A stretch of DNA of 64,000 nt from Nematopogon swammerdamellus. Taxonomy: Eukaryota; Arthropoda; Insecta; Lepidoptera; Adelidae. The notes below the pieces were generated by a model that was not told the origin of the DNA, searched no databases, and saw only the letters and a program-made list of their open reading frames with translations. The DNA is taken from NCBI GenBank assembly GCA_946902875.1, contig OX336343.1:6313754-6377753 (forward strand), in the 5' to 3' direction. Each line of letters starts with the position of its first letter. Position 1 is the first letter of the stretch. Position numbers and translations under genes: made by a program. Below are positions 19,760 through 33,400 of this stretch, in pieces.

Positions 19760-21030
19760 TTATTATATGTATAGATATTAATACTACTGCTGCCATCTAT
19801 TGGGAAACAGCCAGCCCCACTTCTTGTGTGATGGCACATACGCTAGATAGAACCTTACTGGACTGGAAGGCTTCGCTTAGAAACTTCGGTGGCGTTCAGA
19901 GTCATCTGTTGTCCGCTAGATTGCGCTGAATAAACGAGTTTATTTTTGACAGTTTCGGCTGTTAGCATAGAGTAACTTATAGGTGGGGTGGCTGGCTGGA
20001 GACCCTGGCTGTTAGTGGTTTGGGCTTGATAAGATGATAGAAGATTATCTGATTTCAGTTTATAGAATAAGTAACATTTATTTATCAATCGATTTGTTTT
20101 TAATAATTGTCTAGTTTATAATGGATGCCCAAATCAACAATATTGTGAGCATTATATCAGAACACAGAGCAAGTATACAAGTACAATCAACAAGCAACAA
20201 TCAACAAGAAGATAGGTAAGTAGGTAGGTAACAGTTTTCAGTTTTACTACGATTTATACATATAGATCTATACATACCGCACGCTGTATACCGACAATCG
20301 GGGTAAGCAGAATAATGGGTGTTGTGCTGCAAATACTCTTGTACAGCACAACACCGACCACCACGTTTAGCAAAGTATTTAGGACAATATAACTATCAAA
20401 CAGCAAGTGAGGCACGACGACGCACTATGTTGAAATTATGTCCTTCTCTTCTATGATTATTCTTAAAATTAGGTACTTAAGTATTATTAATTCAGATTTT
20501 TCGTTCAAGAACACTGCAGTCAATATTACACCACCTCTGCATAGGCTCCGTATAATTGCTTATTCCTTCCTCGCTAGGTATTTAACTTACCTCTTTCTTA
20601 CCTCTTCATGGTCTTCACGGTATTGAGTTAACCTCATAAAAGATCCCATAATGACCTTCATGTGAGATCAGCAGCTCGCTTCGTCCCTGTTCAAAAACAA
20701 GTAAGATGTAAAGAATAATGTACCTACTAACAAATCTTTTGTGAAGAGAAGCAAGCTGATTGTTGGCGTAGACCGGGTGCTCGGTGCGAGAACGAGAGGT
20801 GAAACATCCGTCCTTATTTGGTTTGTCGTGTTTGAGGTGGGGTAGTAAGGATATCGATATGTGGGACCGGTGAAGTTATCGATACATTGCCACTATCAAC
20901 CGTGAACCGTAGCAACGATTTGTGAAGGTAATCAATGGTTATAAATAAATACAGTTTGTAACGTCTTGGCACATAAGTCGAACAATTTTCAGGTATGTTC
21001 CAGATAATTTGGTAGCCTAAACATGCTCTT
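19760..21030. other. No gene recognised
   Basis: Holds a short patch near 20278-20366 (CCGACAATCGGGGTAAGCAG, GTTGTGCTG, CAGCACAACACCGACC) with counterparts near 62300 and 62895-62940, so a dispersed repeat. Otherwise unremarkable. Confidence 0.4.
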
Positions 21031-21034
21031 TTTT

Positions 21035-21353
21035 AATGTAGACTTACACGGTTGGCTAAATCACCTAACATCACATCCGTGATGTCAGCATATAACATCT
21101 TGGTGAACTAGGTGCCATGTCAGTGCTTCTCTTTGGTCGTGCCGGCAACACTCAACTGAACTGGACAGAAAGTACGAACTATTAACCAGGGCGGCTTAAA
21201 CCCTACCACCTAGTAAGGTAAAAAGTGGAGGGACCTATAGGTTTACGTGGAATCCGAACCTCGGTCAGCCTCCAACAGTCGAACGGTCACCCATGCAAGT
21301 TCTGACCGGGCCCAAGTGGGCTTATGATCACGCACCTCTCACCTCATCGCCTA
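21035..21353 (-). mobile_element. 5S-type SINE, nearly full, diverged
   Basis: Reverse strand carries the family tail, body and the 5S-like head (CGGTCACCCATGCAAGTTCT here). The 5S block is decayed. Confidence 0.75.
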
Positions 21354-21436
21354 TATTAATACATACAAATTAGTTTACATTGCACATGCATGCATAATTA
21401 TTATAAAGATTATGAATAAAATAAAATACTTTTTTA

Positions 21437-21596
21437 TAAAACCCGACTACGAAAAAAAAGAAAATAACAAGGAATTTTGATCGAAAATGCTGTAATCGGG
21501 GTCCCTGTCTATTCGAATCCTTCTACATGCCCAACTACAGTATTTTCGATGAACTTTCCTTGTTATTTTCTTCGTTTTTCGTAGTCGAGTTTTTAA
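21437..21596. mobile_element. MITE-like fold-back element
   Basis: Begins AAAACCCGACTACGAAAAA and ends TTTTTCGTAGTCGAGTTTTT, with about 50-bp imperfect arms (AAAATAACAAGGAA against TTCCTTGTTATTTTC). Related ends occur at 36746 and 39328. Confidence 0.7.
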
Positions 21597-21639
21597 AAAA
21601 AAATCATTTATTTTTATTTAATTCCTTTTATATCTTAAC

Positions 21640-22400
21640 CATTCAATGTGGTATATTGTTAAAATCCTTTGACAATGATACCCCACTGGATGGGGTTTGA
21701 AGAAAAAATATTTTCAATGTTTCTTATTATGGCGCCTAACGGCCACCATTTTGAATTCTTTAAAAATTGTGCTGTACTGTCGTCCGCATAACAATGTACG
21801 AGTATTTTGCCCAGAGGCAGCATATCATTGATATGCAGTAGAAACAGCAGCCTGGGTGACAACAGATTCTTGTGGTACGCCGTCGTTCACTGACATGGCT
21901 TCCGACGAGCAACCATCCACAAGGACCTGACTATTACCTTCGTGTATGAAGTCAGTGATCTAGTCACAGAGGCCAAAGGGAAGTCCCTAAGCCGGCAATT
22001 TGCTCAAGAGCGATTTGTCCCAAACCCGGTTAAATACCTTGGCAATATCAAGGCAAATTGCCAAGGATTCACCATGACCTTCAAACGATTCGCCCCAAAG
22101 GTGAGTGACTTACGCTAGAAGATCACCAGCAGATCGTTTTGCCGTATTGCTGATCGCTGAAGAGGTAATACGTCTCCAGGTACTTCATGAGCTGCTCATT
22201 GATAATGTGCTCCATCACCTTGCAGAGGAGGGATATAATCGCTATAGAGGTAATTATTTTTATGGACGCAGATTTCCATGACGCCGGCTCACGGCAATTG
22301 AAATAGGAGAGACGGAATGGGCGTGTCAGCACTGCAGCCAGCTCGGGAGCACACCTTATTAACACCAATGCAGGAATCCTATCCGGCCCATTAGCTTTTT
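21640..22400 (-). pseudogene. Non-LTR reverse transcriptase remnant
   Basis: Minus frames read from high to low coordinate: APELAAVLTRPFRLSYF, SLLCKVMEHIINEQLMKYLE, FSDQQYGKT, then LLFLLHINDMLPLGK and CYADDSTAQF. This is the same order as in the intact element at 51140-54121 (SLLCKVMERVI, QYGF, LFLLHINDLL, YADDSTVHG). Many stops and shifts; the QYGFRPKRS box is broken. It is an old relative lying just upstream of the Mp20 gene. Confidence 0.8.
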
Positions 22401-22734
22401 CAAAAAAAATTATTTATCGTTCAGAATACATTAAAAATGAACATTTTTTAAACTTATAAATTAGACTCAAAAAAATTTTTATTTAGCTTACGCAACTCGA
22501 GTTATTTTTTTACGATTTTGAAAAATTACGTAAACATCTGTGTAAACGACAAATATACTCGTAAATTACATTTACTAGACGTCACGCATGGCGATAGAGT
22601 TAAAAATGCCTTCATTTAAAAATAACTTTATCTAACAAAAATTTACCTATTCTATTCAACATCGACAACCCCTGTCGATGCCGAGCGCGATACAACACTA
22701 GACAGACTCCCCCACCCGCTGCGCTCACCGCGTG

Positions 22735-22890
22735 ATGTCATTCAACAAACCGCGCCAGCCAGCCAGCAAGACTGTCCGTGAAGCACGCGCGTGTATAGTC
22801 AATCACCAAGTCGCTCGCCATTCGCTAGTGCACGCCGCGGTACCTAAGTGATCCCTTCCCTTAAGTTTAGGTTAAAGTTTAACAAGGAAA
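22735..22890 (+). promoter_or_regulatory. Putative promoter and 5' UTR of Mp20-like gene
   Basis: The ~155 bases before the ATG are GC-richer and free of recognisable repeats, in contrast with both sides. The leader AAGTTTAACAAGGAAA just before ATG is short and adenine-rich, a good insect start context. No clear TATA box. The transcription start is not determined. Confidence 0.4.
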
Positions 22891-22944
22891 ATGGCGACCA
22901 ACCGTGCTACTAAGTCTGGATTCGCCGCCGAGGCTCAGAGGAAG
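22891..22944 (+). CDS. Mp20: Mp20-like exon 1
   Basis: Eighteen codons, MATNRATKSGFAAEAQRK, then donor GTGAGT at 22945; ends in phase 0. The start is chosen because this N-terminus is typical of the family. Confidence 0.9.
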
Positions 22945-25900
22945 GTGAGTGTGCAACCATCTATCGATTAGGGATGCTGGGATGCCGGCTCATTTATCCC
23001 ACCCATCTAAACCAAGGGAGCGTTGGGGAAGGGCGGCTGCTGACCTATTTCTGGGATGCGCAGCTCAATACCGACTGTAAACACATTATTCTAGGTCAGC
23101 GGTTTTATATTTTGCTAACAACTTCCTTATGTTTTTGTAAGTAGGTATTTCGTTAATGTTTGTTTTAACTATACAGATAAACGAATAGAGAACGACTCTT
23201 TTATAATTTATAGTTCATGCGTTGAACGTCTTATCGATGATGTCTAAGAGCAGGTAGACGACCTGCCCCCAACCAACTGTGCCACTTGAACGGTCAAAAA
23301 CTGGTTCCCGAACAAAAAGGACCCGATACATAGCGCGGTCGTCGGGCGAACATGTTAGGTGGGTGGGTACTTGGTGGGTACATACCTATAGACATGCCTG
23401 CGGGACGTACCTAACTATCGTCTTGTTCAAACATCGTGAGGTGTTCTTCGGCCATTTGGATTGCAGACATGACATGAGTCACTTTTGTAAAACGTCGTTA
23501 CATTTAAACATCAGTACAAATATTTGATAATTCCACAACAAACTAATGACTCGTCGTATTTGCAATGATGATTAATTCATTGTCACTACCTATTCATAGT
23601 ACAGCTGAGGAGGCGAGATGTTGAGAAACATGTAGCCGTATTGCCAATTCAATAGGTATTATGATTATCTATGAGAACATCTGAATTTGATTATTCAATA
23701 AGGCCGTTACCTAAATCTTAACTAAACAAACCTGACTACAGAACACGCCTAGAAGAGATGGAAAATCCATTTTCATTGACACAAACAATTTTAACTTTGG
23801 ATTGACAATGGAATAAACTTGTTTGTGCGAGTTCAAAGCCAGTAAATTGATATCCTGGTAAGTTCTTATTAAAGCAGCCAATGAGGTAGGAAGGTACCAA
23901 CGAGCAGAAAAAATCACACAATGAGATACATTTTAAATTAGTTGATTTTCCACTAGGTAGCTGATTCAAAAGACCACACACATGCTGTAAAAGCAATAAA
24001 AATAGCAAAAATAAAGACAAGGCGCAGTCATCAGCTTAAATCATTGTTTAAAAATAATGATTATGCCCAACGAACGACATTACCGCGCGTCATTGCTTTG
24101 CCTATAAAAACATTTATCCTTGTACGAGTATGATTCTTATACAGGGTGTTTCAGAGTAGGATTTCGTAACTTCAGGGTTCGAAAGGGGTCCGTCCATATT
24201 TGAAGACGAAAAGCTCTGAAATGTTATCCCAGATTCGGTAACGTCCGCCTTTATTAAATAAAAATAAAATGACTAACTTACAACTCAACTACTTAATAGA
24301 ATTGAACTGCATGTTAGGTAAATTCCAAACACTTAAATTTGAATGACATGAAAAGGAAAAGGGGACTGGACTAAGTCATTGCACTCCCTAGACCTAGACA
24401 GCACCGTTGCCAAATCTCCCCATACTCACTGTCCATCGAGTTTTTATTACAATTTATAATTTTTGTATGAAAAAAAATACGGAATTTCAATTTGAGTGAT
24501 AAGGATTTTTCTTCTAATAATGAGTACTTTCTATTCCTGAAGTTTCTCAAGCCTATCCTGAAACACCCTGTATATGAGATAGATTTAGGTAGATTAGATG
24601 CCATTAGAAATTACGTCTTCATCATTTCCGATAATTCTTAAATAGGTACCACAGAGTAAGAAAGCGCGCCGCGCCCCGTCGTCGCGCCGCGCGCTGGGAG
24701 AAGGAAAACGGCCGCAGATCGCTGTTCTGTGCTAAATACCACCTCCGCGGCTAAATATCTATCAGTTTCTCTATGATCACTTTGAAAATTGAAGCAAATC
24801 ATTAAACCATTTACCTAAAAACCTACATACCTACATTACCTATTACACGCGTTGAAATCGGACATAGGTAGGTATACGGCTTCTAGCAGATATAATAAAA
24901 CCCCAAGCCAAATGGTTAAATATGTAGGTACTAGGTAGATATTACAGTTCAAGTTTTACGAAATGTTCACCTTGCACTTGAAAAGATTTGTATGTTTTCC
25001 AACTATCGATAGCTAAACGTAAATTATTTCTTATTTAGTCCCATGATATGTTTCGTTCAAACTATGCCTAGGTATAATTATTTCTCGTATCTAGTAATCT
25101 CGATAAGTGGCGTGAAAAACGTTACTTACTGTAAGTAAACTGATGTTTTATTGTCGCCCAGTCATGTCATGTCTCTTGACAATTGTGTGAAATATTTAAA
25201 GCTTCGGATATCTATTGCTTTCGTTTCTAAATAAAAAACAGAGCAATAACCTTTTAATTATTATTGTATTCGTTTATTTACACACTTTCTTTCTACATTT
25301 AATTAAATAGGTACACAATTATTTACATTAAATACCTATATACAAAATTAATATAGAAAAAGAAGCGGGTTTGCCACCGGCAGCGGTGCGAGCCCAAGCT
25401 ACCGGTGGTCGGACCCGAGAGAAAGAAATCTCCGGACAATTCGAGCGGTGTTGAGTAAGACCGCCTTGTGCATCTGGCCCTTGATCCAACAGTCCAGCGA
25501 GAACCTTCTGTGATGATAGTCGAGGCTCTTCGCTATCAGCCCATGCGCAGACACGACTATGGGCACAACGATCGTCGAATCCACGGGCCACATGTCTGTA
25601 ACCTCGTGAGACAGGTAGATGTATTTAAACATCTTGTCTTTTTCTGCCTTCACAAGGTTCTCGTCATGCGGCACCGTGATGTCAATTATTATTGTTTAAT
25701 ATTATTAAGTATTGATTACTATTTATAAGAAAATCATTATCTACTATTCAACTTGTATTGATACTTATGTCAGCAACGTTGTTTCTGTAACTGCTCTCAT
25801 CTTTTGTTTACTGTTTTATTGGCAAATTGTAATCTCTGATTTAAGTAATGGGTGTAATTGTCACTTTAACAACTTCTATTGTCTTTTCTCATTACTGCAA

Positions 25901-28900
25901 TTATGTTTTCAATGTTTGATCTTCCTTTGTACTCATCGCTGAAATCGGTTTGATGTACCAACGCAACGCCGACAGTTTAAACCCAGCCTGCTCTCTGTCG
26001 GCATGCCTAATTAACTTATATATGGGCACGTTCTTGTATGGCTAAGGAAGGATGTATAGGTAGTTTGTGCTCAGCGAACCGTCTGGCGTCAGAAATCCTC
26101 AAGGTGCCCCACTCCACTCCGGTACTAAACTCAGGGGTCGACGCGCCCCACACCGCACCACGAGACGGCTGGTCTTGCTTGATACACATAATTACAATAC
26201 CAGCTATATGTATACACGTACAGAGTGCATAATAATACCTTTGTTGTGTGCATTCACATTATGTGAAGTTTGAATTTCTCAATGATGACGCGACGACGAC
26301 GTCACAGCACAGTTGACAAAACCTGAGACAGCATTTCCAAGTTTAGTAGGTACTAAATACTCGCATCCAAATTAAAATTATTTGCAGAAAATTCTTCTAA
26401 GAACCGTTCGTTGTACCATTCATTACGTAATGCTTTTGAAGAATAACAGAGATTAATTTTATGCTCAATGAAGTGTAAGAAAAATGTAATAAAAAACTTG
26501 CCCAACTGAATCACTAAAAATTACATATACCTTAGCTAGAAAGAATTCAATTGGTTCTGCGACTTGCCTCATAAAATCGACATTTAAATTTATTTTACAG
26601 CGTGATACTGCTGAGTAGCTTAGTGGATTTTTAAATGTTTTACTTTTAATAATTTACTTAGCCCACGCCTCTGATGCGAGTCGTGACGAAGCACATACCT
26701 ATTGAGTCGAAGCTCTTAACCTCGTCTGGGTCTAGGAGCTCAAGGCCAATGTGATACACTAATGTGACTCACGGAGGATTTCGAACATTTAGTAATAGTA
26801 GGTTTAAGGTTTAAAAACAACGAAGGTGGGTCAGATCATCGGAGTCAACTCACAGAAATTCCTAAAATATTTGTGAACACGTCAGTTTATAAATCCGATA
26901 AACCAAGTAGGATGATAGAACAAGTACTCAGACAAAATCATCTTCGTGCTAAGTCTTATTACTTTGTTAGTACTGACGAGTTAGGCTAACGAATATTAAC
27001 ACTTTTCAATAACTGAATAAGATTATAAGAAGTTTGACGTTATGCTATGAATATAACTTCACAAATCATGGGAAGATTACTTGATGAATTGTAAAGAACT
27101 TATTAATATTCTATTTAACAACGAGTAAAAGACCAGAGCTTCAGATTTGGCGTTTCTTGCATTGTTCTGATCTGATCACTGATTTTAGGTTCTGGTGTGG
27201 CCACAAATCTCTGAGACAGTTGGACAGACAAATGGAAGTCAATTCACTTCTAATGGTTTGATGAACCCTCGGAGAAAGTAATCATGTTTCACTCGAAAAA
27301 ATAAAATGATGCTTGATTGAGGGGAGAAACTTAATAGCTGCTCATGGACTTCGACACGTATTCGCACAGAAACGCTTTCGCATATCGGTTGGTTACTCGT
27401 AATGTGACATCGGAGATTTTCGTGAAACCTTTTTCCCTTTAATTAATTCAAGTACTAAGGATTCATGAAATTGGAAACTCAAAACTTTACGTTTTGAACA
27501 TCCACTAGGATTATAGGATTATGATATAGGTCCGCATTAGGTTTCTACCTTTAAGTTATGTTATACAGATCCAGCACATTTTATGACTTTCGAGTTGTTT
27601 AAGACTGAACTCATTGTCCAAGTTCTTCCAAATTTAAATCTGGATTAAAAACGAACGATAATTTTGACGTTTTCATGACCTGCTACAGCAAGACGGCAAA
27701 CGATTCTAGATTTGATAGGATTTATCCTATGATTTGGCAGGTATTTCCTGTTCATATTTATCGACATCGCCGAATTTCTTAAACAACCGGCTGTTCGAAT
27801 TAAACACGAATTCAATGACACCCACATGACCCAAACAACAACATGACAACAACAACTAAAAGAAACTGTCTTGTTCATGATCCCTCTTCATTATTTCAGT
27901 GCGACACAATGATGACTGCTCCCGCTAATTGGAATAATTTAACGCTCATCCGTTACCTATTTTAACTTGTTATTTATTACAGCGTAACTTCATAGTCTGA
28001 AACGTATTCACTCTCCGTAACTAATGGAATCATCGCTCTTTGGAAAGAATTTACTAGATATTGTTAGTTATTTCTATATTTGGATTTAGTTAATAATTTG
28101 CGGTTGTACATTTGTTTCAATTGAGTGTCTAAAATATTGTGCTAAACATCGATATTAAAAGTGTTAGCTCGTGGTCATCTAGGCCTCACACACAATTCCA
28201 ATTGATTATCAACGTATACCTACACGTTATGAAATTGAAACTAATGTCTTTGTAAGAAATTTCTTCAAAAATAAAACTAAATATAAATAAGTAGCTGCTA
28301 TTCATAAACATTTTAATTTTTAACGAAACGATATAGATATAAAAGGGCTGTCCAGTGTCCACTGCGTTGTCAACAGAACCGCTCCTATCTCGACTACAAG
28401 CACTAAAGTAGGTCAAGGTTGATTCTTGCCGCCTCTTGTTCCCATTCGACTCCCAGCTTCATGGTTAACGACGTTGTGTCATTTTAAATCCTCTTACAAT
28501 GTGGTATTTGTCAATGTTCCTTTTATGTCATTGTCATTTGTCAGCATATCCGTTGTTCAATTGTTATACCAATCTATGCATCTACTTATTGGCTAGTAGA
28601 TTGGCTATCATGTAGTCGTATCATTCCAACTTACTCCAAATGGGTATTAATAATTTCTTCGGAACGTTCAACGAACTCCCCATTATTGACTTGAGATAAT
28701 ACTCGCATGTGAATATTAAAAGACTGGTATTTTGTTCTATTATGATATGATGAATAATGTGACACAATTCAGCAAAACAGGAAATTGTGTAATAATGGAA
28801 ACTAACTGCTTATCACTTGCGTTTTGAGCTTGATAAACATAAATTGAATATGTTTTATTCAAATTAATTACTCATTTTGGAAATATTATTATTTATATTC

Positions 28901-30362
28901 ATGTCCACGCGATTGAATTTCTTTAGCACCAAAGGGAATGACTGACATGGCACCTAGTTCCAAGGTGTTATGGCACAAGTGTGCCCAGGATTTCAGTTCC
29001 CGGGGGTTCAGATCTGATCAAAAGGAAATTCCAACAGACAATCCTAGTTCAGCCGTTCCCAATTATATTTCAATCGGTCGGTACCCCTTAGCAAATTTTC
29101 TGAAAACCAAGTAGATGCCCCTAAGCAAAATGTTTAAATATAACCACTTTCATAAGGCTGTTATTTTTACTACGAAATAGGTCCCCAACCTAATCAACCA
29201 TATTCTTGTTGGTGACCCGAAACTTACAGATGGTCTGGAGTCCCTGAGTCACAGACGGTTTGTGGGTTCGCTTAGTCTGTTTTACAGATACTATCACGGA
29301 CGCTGGTCTGCGTAACTAGCATCCCTTATTCCCTGCCACCCGTCCTATCTCCGCATGACTCGTGGCAGAGAGACTCAACACCCTTTTGTTGTTGACATTG
29401 GGCTTTTGAGAACCCATCGGTTCTCTAAATCGTTTCTTTGTCGCACCGCTAGAGTGTGGAACTGTCTTCCAGCGAGTGTATTTCCTGAATCCTTTAACCT
29501 GGGTGTCTTCAAGCGTCGTATTAACGGGCTAGACAGCCTAGCAACAGTCCGCAAATCTGCTGGCATGGCACCTAACTGAGCGTGGTTTCGCGAGGAGAGG
29601 TGATTTTGGCTCTGTCGACTGCACCATTGGTCCCTCGGCACAGCCACACATGCTGGTTTACATAAAAAAAATATATTCATCAGTGGAGTTAATTTTCACC
29701 AATGATATAAATGGGCCCCTTTCTATTTACTTAAGATTGTAGAGGTAAACGTGGCCTTCACGTGCGCCCACGAGTACCCCTTATCTTGAGCCTGCGTACC
29801 CCTAGGGGTACGCGTACCACTATTTGGGATCCGCTGCCCTAGTTAATGTGCAAACAATTAATATATTCGGGCTGGTTTGAACCCCAACCACACGCCTATG
29901 CGTTATGGACTGGCATTACGGATGTTGTCGGTGATGTAGCCAACCGTGTCAGTTCCACACAATAAAAACCCCCGACCCTTAAAAAGTCAAAAATAATTTC
30001 CGTTTACTTAATTAAAGGAGTCGAGAGACCGCTAAGTAAATTCCCGCGCAGCTCTGAGTTTTTATATTTTATTTACTTAGCGGTCCCCCGACTCCTTTAA
30101 TTAAGTAAACGGAAATTATTTTTCACTTTTTAAGGGTCGGGGGTATTTTAAATTTTTAATTTAACTTTTATTTCAAGCTTTTTAAAAAAAAACGCATGAA
30201 TATCGGTCCACTTTTTGAGATAACAATTTTTTTTATTACTTAATTACTTGATTATTTGAATACAAACATAGCTAAGAACCATCCCGATTAAACAAGCTTC
30301 CTAATAAAAAAAAACCGCATCCAAATCGGTCCATCCGTTTGGGAGCTACGATGCCACAGACA

Positions 30363-30415
<53 letters not shown>

Positions 30416-33400
30416 CACTTATAACACCCCTCCTTTTTTTTGTCGGGGGTTAAAAAGAACTTTGTTAGCGTTGGTTTTTATGGTTCATCAATAAGTAAGA
30501 TAAGTAATAAAGTTAAATTTTAAATACTCTCCTTCCGCTGACCACTATTTGCAGTATTTCATTTAGTTGTATAATTTATATTTCCTACCATTACCATAGT
30601 AACAAAATATTTCTAGCATAATTTTGTTGATTAATGTGCAAACTACCTCGAGAGTGCTTATCTTGACGAGGAGGTCGTCAGTGTGACAGTTCAGTGGCTT
30701 GTTTATAGAAGATGACGTGATTGTATATTTCTTCAAGCCACGATGCTCATCTCCATAGCTTCAAGCGATGGCTTCAAGTATTAAGTCTTGATTGGTAGGT
30801 AAATAGTTAAATCTAGAAGGGAAAAGAAATCTAAAAGGGAATGGCTTAAATTCAGCATCCTGATTAGGGATTAGAGCTGCGCCATATCCCTCTTTGTAAA
30901 CCATCGATTATTTAAGTATTATAGATATGTATTTCTTACCTTATTTTTTGTTTTTAGCTATTATGTTCAAAATTTCTTGTTTGTATTTCTTTTCTTTTGT
31001 TTGTGTTAAAGTACATACATATCTAATGTATCTTTGTTAGTTCCATTGATTTTGTTAGGTTTACAAATAAACTATTTGAATTTGAATTTGAAAAAATCAT
31101 GGGCTATTATCGTTTCGTTCAGCGGTTCATCTCATCAGTTTACGGCGGGTTAGTTGCACACTTATGGCTTCGAATTTGCTTCGCTGAATCCTAGCTAGGT
31201 ATCAGTAGTGTTTAGTAGTTGAATTTTTACAAACCTAATAAAACTGGCAGATGTTCATTGACTTACAGAATGTCTTAATAATTATTAATAGCATGAATTC
31301 CTTGATAATATTCTCGTTCTTGTTGCATGCATAAGAAAACCACTTTGTGCCATATTCGCAACATTAAATGCATATAAGATTGTGTGAGTCACATCTGTGG
31401 CCTCGTTTGCAAGAAGCCGACGACGCGGCGGCATCGGGTCGGGCGCTAAATGCACCATATATGGTGTGGAATTGACGACCTCAACCGACACGTCATATAC
31501 ATATTTGGTATAAACTCGGTGTCCACTTTCTAAATGCATGCCATATGTTTGCTGCCAAATATTGGGTGATTTGAGATCACATATTTGTATTGTTGAGTAA
31601 TACTGATTTGCACCTTCGTAAAGAATAGAACAGAATACAATAGAAACGGACGGACGAAGCATCGGACGACGGTGGAAGCGATGATCTCACGAGCATAGAA
31701 CTGTCGAATTTACGCTGTGAACATTGGTTGAAAATACTTTTGGTCTTAGACTAGATCCAGATTTGGTCGACATTGAACTGGACAGAAAACGCATATAATT
31801 TGTATAGCCATTTTCTTCGACCGACCTTCGTTCAGGTGTACCAATCCGAACGGGTTAATCCCTACCAGCTAAATATGTACATTGTACATAGTAAGATAAA
31901 GAGTGAAACTACAGATTCAAGTGAAATCCGAACCACTGCCAACTTCAACGATCGTACGGCCACCCATCCAAAGCCTGACCGTACCCTAGTAGAAAATATA
32001 ATTAGATGAAAGCGAAGCAGCGGTTACGGGACCCTCGGCGCGTGAACATGGTTCCTTGACCAATCTTTTTGTATGGAGAGATACCACTTATAATCAGTTT
32101 ACCTAAATGTTATATAAAAGTTTTTTCATCTACAGATATTCACAAGTACAATATCAACCTCGGTTAGTTTTGTTTCGAAGAGAAACTATTAATATTATTT
32201 ATTGTTAGTAAGTACACAAAGAAAACGTAGTAGGTACAACCGGGAACATCGTCTATTTCTTGCTATTTGATTAAATAGATAGACAGATAGATAGAAAATG
32301 CTTTATTGATCCAGTAAACATTAAACAGTAACAAGTACATTAGAAAATATACATAAGGTGCAAAGGCGGACTTATCCCTTACAGAGATTTCTTACAGTCA
32401 ACCTTTAGATGTTTGAGGTTCGATAATATAGATATTGGAATGTAAGTAGGTATAGAGTAGCAAAAGAGTTGAGCGTGAGAATTGAAGATAAAATAATAAG
32501 TAATAAGAATACTTATTAACAATACATATAAGTACATACTAATACAAATGTTAATACATATAAATTTCTAAATATATAGAATATTATGTACAAATAAATA
32601 TACATACATATATACTTGTCCATCCAGGTATGAATCAAAAGTTGTTTTTTGTTTTTTAGGGTTTGGTCAAATGTGGAAATTCCGCATAGTTCGTCTCTAT
32701 GAATGGAAAACACGAAGAGTTGCCACAGCCATCACGTATTCACTTATCCTTGGTTCAATATTGCCTGTTTGCATTACGAATACCTTTTACTTATCTACAC
32801 GACGAACTCTCACGTTCCGAGCGAATTTTCCGTAAACAAATCGCCCGCAGCGTTGTTTCATCGTTGGCATAATTATATCTATCGTACTTTCCAACTTATT
32901 CGCTTCACCAGTACCTTATTTCTCTTCGTTATTATTTCTAGTCGGAGAAAATGTTGTCTTTTCAATTTTGAGATTCAGATTTGAGTCAGTTTCAAGGTTC
33001 AACACAAAGAAAACCAACTTCTCAAAATCTGAACAACTTTATTCTTGTGATTGTAAGATTATTTTAAGGAGTTTGGTTATTTCTTCTAGGTAAGTATTAG
33101 AAATTAGAATTTCTAGATCGACATTATTTGCTGATCCCTACGTATGTTTCACTACACGCCCTTTCACACCTGGAAGATTGCTTTAAGACACATCTACAAT
33201 GAATATGTCATTTTTGCCCATCACGTAACCAGACCTAGTATATGTTCCTTGCTGTTTGTGGAGCAATGGTATATTTCTTCTTCTTAGGATGCGATCTTTG
33301 GTTGGCTGGTTGGCTGGCTACCAGGGGATGCCCGCCATCGAGACTGCAACGCGAAAAAACCCGCTTGCTGCGTTTGTAATATACGGGTGTTGGTTCTTCA

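Larger units (their letters stand above)
28941..29962 (+). mobile_element. 5S-type SINE tail split by an insertion
   Basis: The left piece (28941-28973, ACTGACATGGCACCTAGTTC to GGTGTTATGG) and the right piece (from 29902, GTTATGGACTGGCATTACGG to CAACCGTGTCAGTTCC) rejoin to the SINE consensus. GTTATGG is present on both sides (28967-28973 and 29902-29908), so the material between was inserted with a 7-bp or slightly longer target duplication. Confidence 0.7.

Noticed and set aside
30361..30410. CRISPR-like or regulatory repeat
   Set aside because: A simple (CA)n microsatellite inside a MITE; no spacer structure, and the DNA is eukaryotic.
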